A stretch of DNA of 62,678 nt from Acidimicrobiaceae bacterium (GTDB lineage: Bacteria; Actinomycetota; Acidimicrobiia; Acidimicrobiales; RAAP-2): assembly GCA_003167415.1 (NCBI GenBank), contig PMTF01000028.1, positions 1-62,678 of the forward strand, in the 5' to 3' direction. The notes under the pieces are model-generated. The model was not told the DNA's origin. It worked only from the letters and a program-made list of their open reading frames with translations, and did no database searches. Positions 60,602-62,678 of the stretch are shown here, one piece after another (within the stretch, counting starts at the first letter, position 1; every line of letters begins with the position of its first letter). A program made the position numbers and the translations under genes.

Positions 60602-62085
60602 GATGCCTCCTGAGACGAACGAGATGCGTAGGACGAACTTCGGAGTGACGGCGAGCGAAGTGTTCTTGGCGGGGCTATCTCGCCTCCGATCGAACTTCGA
60701 CGAGGTAGGCGAAGATTCGGACCGGAGCCGCCCGATATTGAACAGATCGAACCGCTTAGAGTGCCGCCGTAGGGACAGGAGTAGGCAACGCCGATATAGG
60801 CGCCATAGGTGGTTACGGAGTAGCAACCAGTTCCGATGAGCTGACCAGAAGCGCACCAGTAGCCGAAGGCTCCCCCATCGGTGCCGTAATTGGCGGCCGT
60901 ATAAATGATGCAATAGCTGCCCCCCCACGTGTCGCCGTTTGCGATGCACGAGGCTTGCGATATGTATGCGATGCGCCAGCACTCGGAGCCACTTGGTCCA
61001 GACCATCCCGAGCTGCAGTAGTACCCGGAGTATTCGTTCGCGGGACCCAAAGGCGACTCGTGAGTGCAGGTGCTTCCACTCAATGTGTCGCCGCTTGAGC
61101 AGTAGTAGTAGCTATTTGGATATGTCGCGTAATTCCAGAAGAAGTTCTCAATCGCGACGTTGGACACGTCACCCAGATAGGTCCCACTGCTCGCTTGAGT
61201 TGCCGTAATGAGGCAAGTGCCGGATACATTGCTCGGAACTGAGAGCGTCGTTCCGCTGATCGAGCAGCCCGTCGCATTTCCGTTTGCGACACTAAAAGTA
61301 ACCGCCGCCGAACCGTTACCCCCGGTCACCACGAGTGAGATCGTGGTGTTGATTGCCGCTCCCGTAGAGCTCACCAGCAAGGGCGCGGTGGCTGTCGTCA
61401 ACGGTGAACCAGAAATTGTGTAGCTCAGCGCCGACGATGTTGACGTCGCGAAGTTCGCATCACCGGAATAGATCGCGGTGATGGAGTGGGTTGCCGCAGT
61501 CAGAGACGACGTCGTACACGTCGCGTATCCCGAATTGACGACCCGGTATTGGCATCCCGATATCAGCGTCCCGCCGTTCTCAAATTCGACCGTGCCCGTC
61601 GCACTCGTCGTCACCACCGCCGTAAATGTGATCGTTGTGTTGAGATTCTCGGGTGACAAGGGAGCGGCGCTTAATGAGATCGTTGGAATTGTCAACGCGG
61701 GTGAGGTGGCGGCAATACTCGTGCCTGCCGGTCCCGAACCACCACTGCTCGAGGCGAAAACCGAAAACGTGTATGACGTTGACGGCGACAGGCCTGGCAC
61801 CGTGCACGAGACTCCCGGGTACGCCACGGTGCACGTTAACGAGCCGGGACTAGATGTCACCGTGTAACCCGTTATCGTCACTCCACTCACCGGAGTGGGA
61901 GCCGTCCACGTGACCTTCGCACCGCCACCGCTATACGAAACCGCTACGGATGTTGGCGGATTTGGAACGGCCGCTTCTGCGGTACTGGCTACAAATGTCG
62001 TGAGACCGAAAATAAGTCCGAAGATGGAAACAGATTCGATGGCAAACCTTGAAATTCTTACATGGCCTGCACCTCGATGCATCAT
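60598..62085 (-). CDS. Secreted FN3/Ig-like protein with Cys-pair repeats
   Basis: First gene of the RHS operon: ATG 62085 follows GGGGGGAAG. The 495-aa protein has a signal peptide (SIFGLIFGLTTFVASTAEAA), an FN3 domain (PPTSVAVSYSGGGAKVTWTAP, about 40-130) and Ig-like domains (PTISLSAAPLSPENLNTTITFTAV; GTVEFENGG; AIYSGDANFATSTS, about 130-290). Four Cys-pair repeats follow (YYYCSSGDTLSGSTC, YYCSSGWSGPSGSEC, YWCASGQLIGTGC, YSCPYGGTLSGSIC). The tail is basic. The repeats suggest stacked disulfide loops. Likely an adhesin or scaffold for the exported proteins of the operon. Confidence 0.9.
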   Translation of the reverse strand: MMHRGAGHVRISRFAIESVSIFGLIFGLTTFVASTAEAAVPNPPTSVAVSYSGGGAKVTWTAPTPVSGVTITGYTVTSSPGSLTCTVAYPGVSCTVPGLSPSTSYTFSVFASSSGGSGPAGTSIAATSPALTIPTISLSAAPLSPENLNTTITFTAVVTTSATGTVEFENGGTLISGCQYRVVNSGYATCTTSSLTAATHSITAIYSGDANFATSTSSALSYTISGSPLTTATAPLLVSSTGAAINTTISLVVTGGNGSAAVTFSVANGNATGCSISGTTLSVPSNVSGTCLITATQASSGTYLGDVSNVAIENFFWNYATYPNSYYYCSSGDTLSGSTCTHESPLGPANEYSGYYCSSGWSGPSGSECWRIAYISQASCIANGDTWGGSYCIIYTAANYGTDGGAFGYWCASGQLIGTGCYSVTTYGAYIGVAYSCPYGGTLSGSICSISGGSGPNLRLPRRSSIGGEIAPPRTLRSPSLRSSSYASRSSQEAS

Positions 62086-62476
62086 GACTTCCCCCCAACC
62101 CGGAAGCCCTTGCGGTTCGCCTTTTCTAACTCGCTAAAAGCAAAGCGACGACAACGCCGCCAAAACTCTGGTGCGCAACAAAAGTCTGCAATCTGTTTGC
62201 TATTCGACGACACATCGTTCTTGAAATCAGCACGATGGCCCCCTAAAGAGGCGATGTGGAGTTTTGAGTGATGAAGCACACAACGTGGCGCGGGAGTTGC
62301 GCGGTTGGAGTTGGCTTCCAGCAGACGGATTCCTGCGACCCATGTTCAATAAACATCTTTCTCGTTGGTCGGGTGCCACGAAGTGGGACAGGTTTCACGC
62401 CTCAAGTGCGAACCGCTGCTGATGCACGCTGAACGTTGAGCGGGTTCGCCGTCCGTCTTGCGAATCAACTCAGAAC
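62086..62476. other. Upstream region of the RHS operon
   Basis: About 390 bp with no convincing gene. It probably contains the operon promoter on the minus strand; candidate -35/-10 pairs are not clear enough to call. Short open frames here have no recognisable features. Confidence 0.5.
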
Positions 62477-62538
62477 GTGCCCATGGGGTGCCAGTCAACA
62501 GAACGCCGCGTTGAGATAGTGCCCATAGAGTGCCCAAG
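62477..62538 (+). repeat. Right arm-type repeats of the integrase
   Basis: GTGCCCATGGGGTGCCAGTC (62477-62496) and GTGCCCATAGAGTGCCCAAG (62519-62538) match the 20-bp left arm repeat with a few substitutions and in the same orientation. Their distance from the right core at 62641 (about 100-165 bp) mirrors the left end. This is strong support for one element between the two att sites. Confidence 0.7.
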
Positions 62539-62615
62539 AGAAAATGATGCGCTTAACAATTCGATTGAAGTAAGACTTGATCAGGGTTTTTGCTCAGACA
62601 TTCTTGGAGCGCCGT

Positions 62616-62664
62616 TCAGCTTCCCAAGCTGAGAACGCGAGTTCGATTCTCGTCACCCGCTCCA
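62616..62664 (+). other. Right attachment site: 3' half of a tRNA-Gly(CCC)
   Basis: A complete anticodon arm (TCAGC-TTCCCAA-GCTGA, anticodon CCC at 62623-62625), variable loop, T arm (GCGAG/CTCGT), acceptor strand CACCCGC and encoded CCA (62662-62664) are present, but no D arm or 5' acceptor strand (GCGGGTG) lies upstream. This is therefore a 3' half gene, not a tRNA. It differs from the left tRNA-Gly(UCC) outside the 22-bp core. It marks the right end of the element or the start of another one beyond the window. Confidence 0.65.
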
Positions 62665-62678
62665 AGTGGGCTGGTTCC

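Larger units (their letters stand above)
48984..62664 (+). mobile_element. Integrative element in tRNA-Gly with RepSA-like initiator and RHS operon
   Basis: The element is about 13.7 kb. Evidence: it starts at a tRNA-Gly 3' end; the integrase gene reads toward that end; a RepSA-like replication initiator precedes it; a second tRNA-Gly 3' half closes it on the right; and direct copies of one 20-bp arm repeat lie at both ends (49071-49121 and 62477-62538). Base composition drops in parts (for example 52,400-53,640). The layout is that of an actinomycete integrative plasmid (AICE-like), but no FtsK/TraB-type transfer gene is present, so mobility would need help. Cargo is the four-gene RHS operon. 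Confidence 0.75.

Noticed and set aside
60602-61006. N-terminal 135-aa extension of the propeller frame
   Set aside because: It lies inside the FN3 gene in another frame; AGGAGG and the signal peptide support ATG 60601.
62600-62664. Complete tRNA-Gly(CCC) gene at the right edge
   Set aside because: No D arm or GCGGGTG 5' acceptor strand lies upstream; only the 3' half is present.

Overview
This is a high-GC actinobacterial chromosome segment. The gene families suggest the class Acidimicrobiia or a relative: F420-type LLM oxidoreductases, a DUF2017-ClpS pair, a PimB-like mannosyltransferase, a B12-dependent NrdJ with NrdR boxes, a two-subunit B12 acyl-CoA mutase, and DUF3052 and group-II globin genes. 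The taxonomic placement is inference; no rRNA is present. Genes are densely packed and many neighbours share 4-bp ATGA or GTGA junctions.

Positions 1-48,900 look like ordinary chromosome. The layout is: a truncated YihY/BrkB gene; a minus-strand operon of acyl-CoA dehydrogenase-like, PIG-L deacetylase, NodS-like methyltransferase and GT2 glycosyltransferase (1069-4116); three small stress or membrane genes (4233-5097); a phosphoribosyltransferase; an isobutyryl-CoA-mutase-like pair (7612-9641); a DUF1501/DUF1800 pair; clpS with DUF2017; and a solitary TnpB/Cas12-like RuvC nuclease (14166-16193) whose 3' end carries a run of hairpins resembling a guide-RNA scaffold. Housekeeping and lipid-metabolism genes follow (surE, arfB, mmsA, two acyl-CoA ligases, an acyl-ACP desaturase, a LytR-CpsA-Psr protein). 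Then come a PadR regulator with a visible operator, nrdJ split by a one-base frameshift and preceded by a tandem NrdR box pair, glpK, an aminotransferase, a ROK kinase, a GT4 mannosyltransferase and a truncated hemoglobin.

At 48,912 a tRNA-Gly(UCC) marks the insertion point of an integrative element of about 13.7 kb. It runs to a tRNA-Gly 3'-half copy at about 62,616-62,664. Both ends carry direct copies of a 20-bp GTGCCCATAG-type arm repeat about 90-165 bp inside the attachment core. The element carries a tyrosine integrase whose N-terminus is interrupted by an in-frame amber codon, a RepSA-like (pSAM2-type) replication initiator, and a GC-rich hairpin in an AT-richer intergenic region.

The rest of the element is one tightly coupled minus-strand operon (62085 to 52280). 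In order of transcription it encodes a secreted FN3/Ig-like protein with tandem Cys-pair repeats, a secreted seven-repeat BNR-like propeller with a disulfide-type Cys pair in each repeat, a 1,899-aa RHS/YD-repeat protein with a foreign domain inserted in its shell, and a cytosolic helical protein of unknown function. The first three genes are joined by 4-bp ATGA overlaps and the fourth overlaps the RHS gene end. This mobile, surface-exposed, RHS-centred cassette is the best candidate in the window for an undescribed system. The TnpB-like locus is second.
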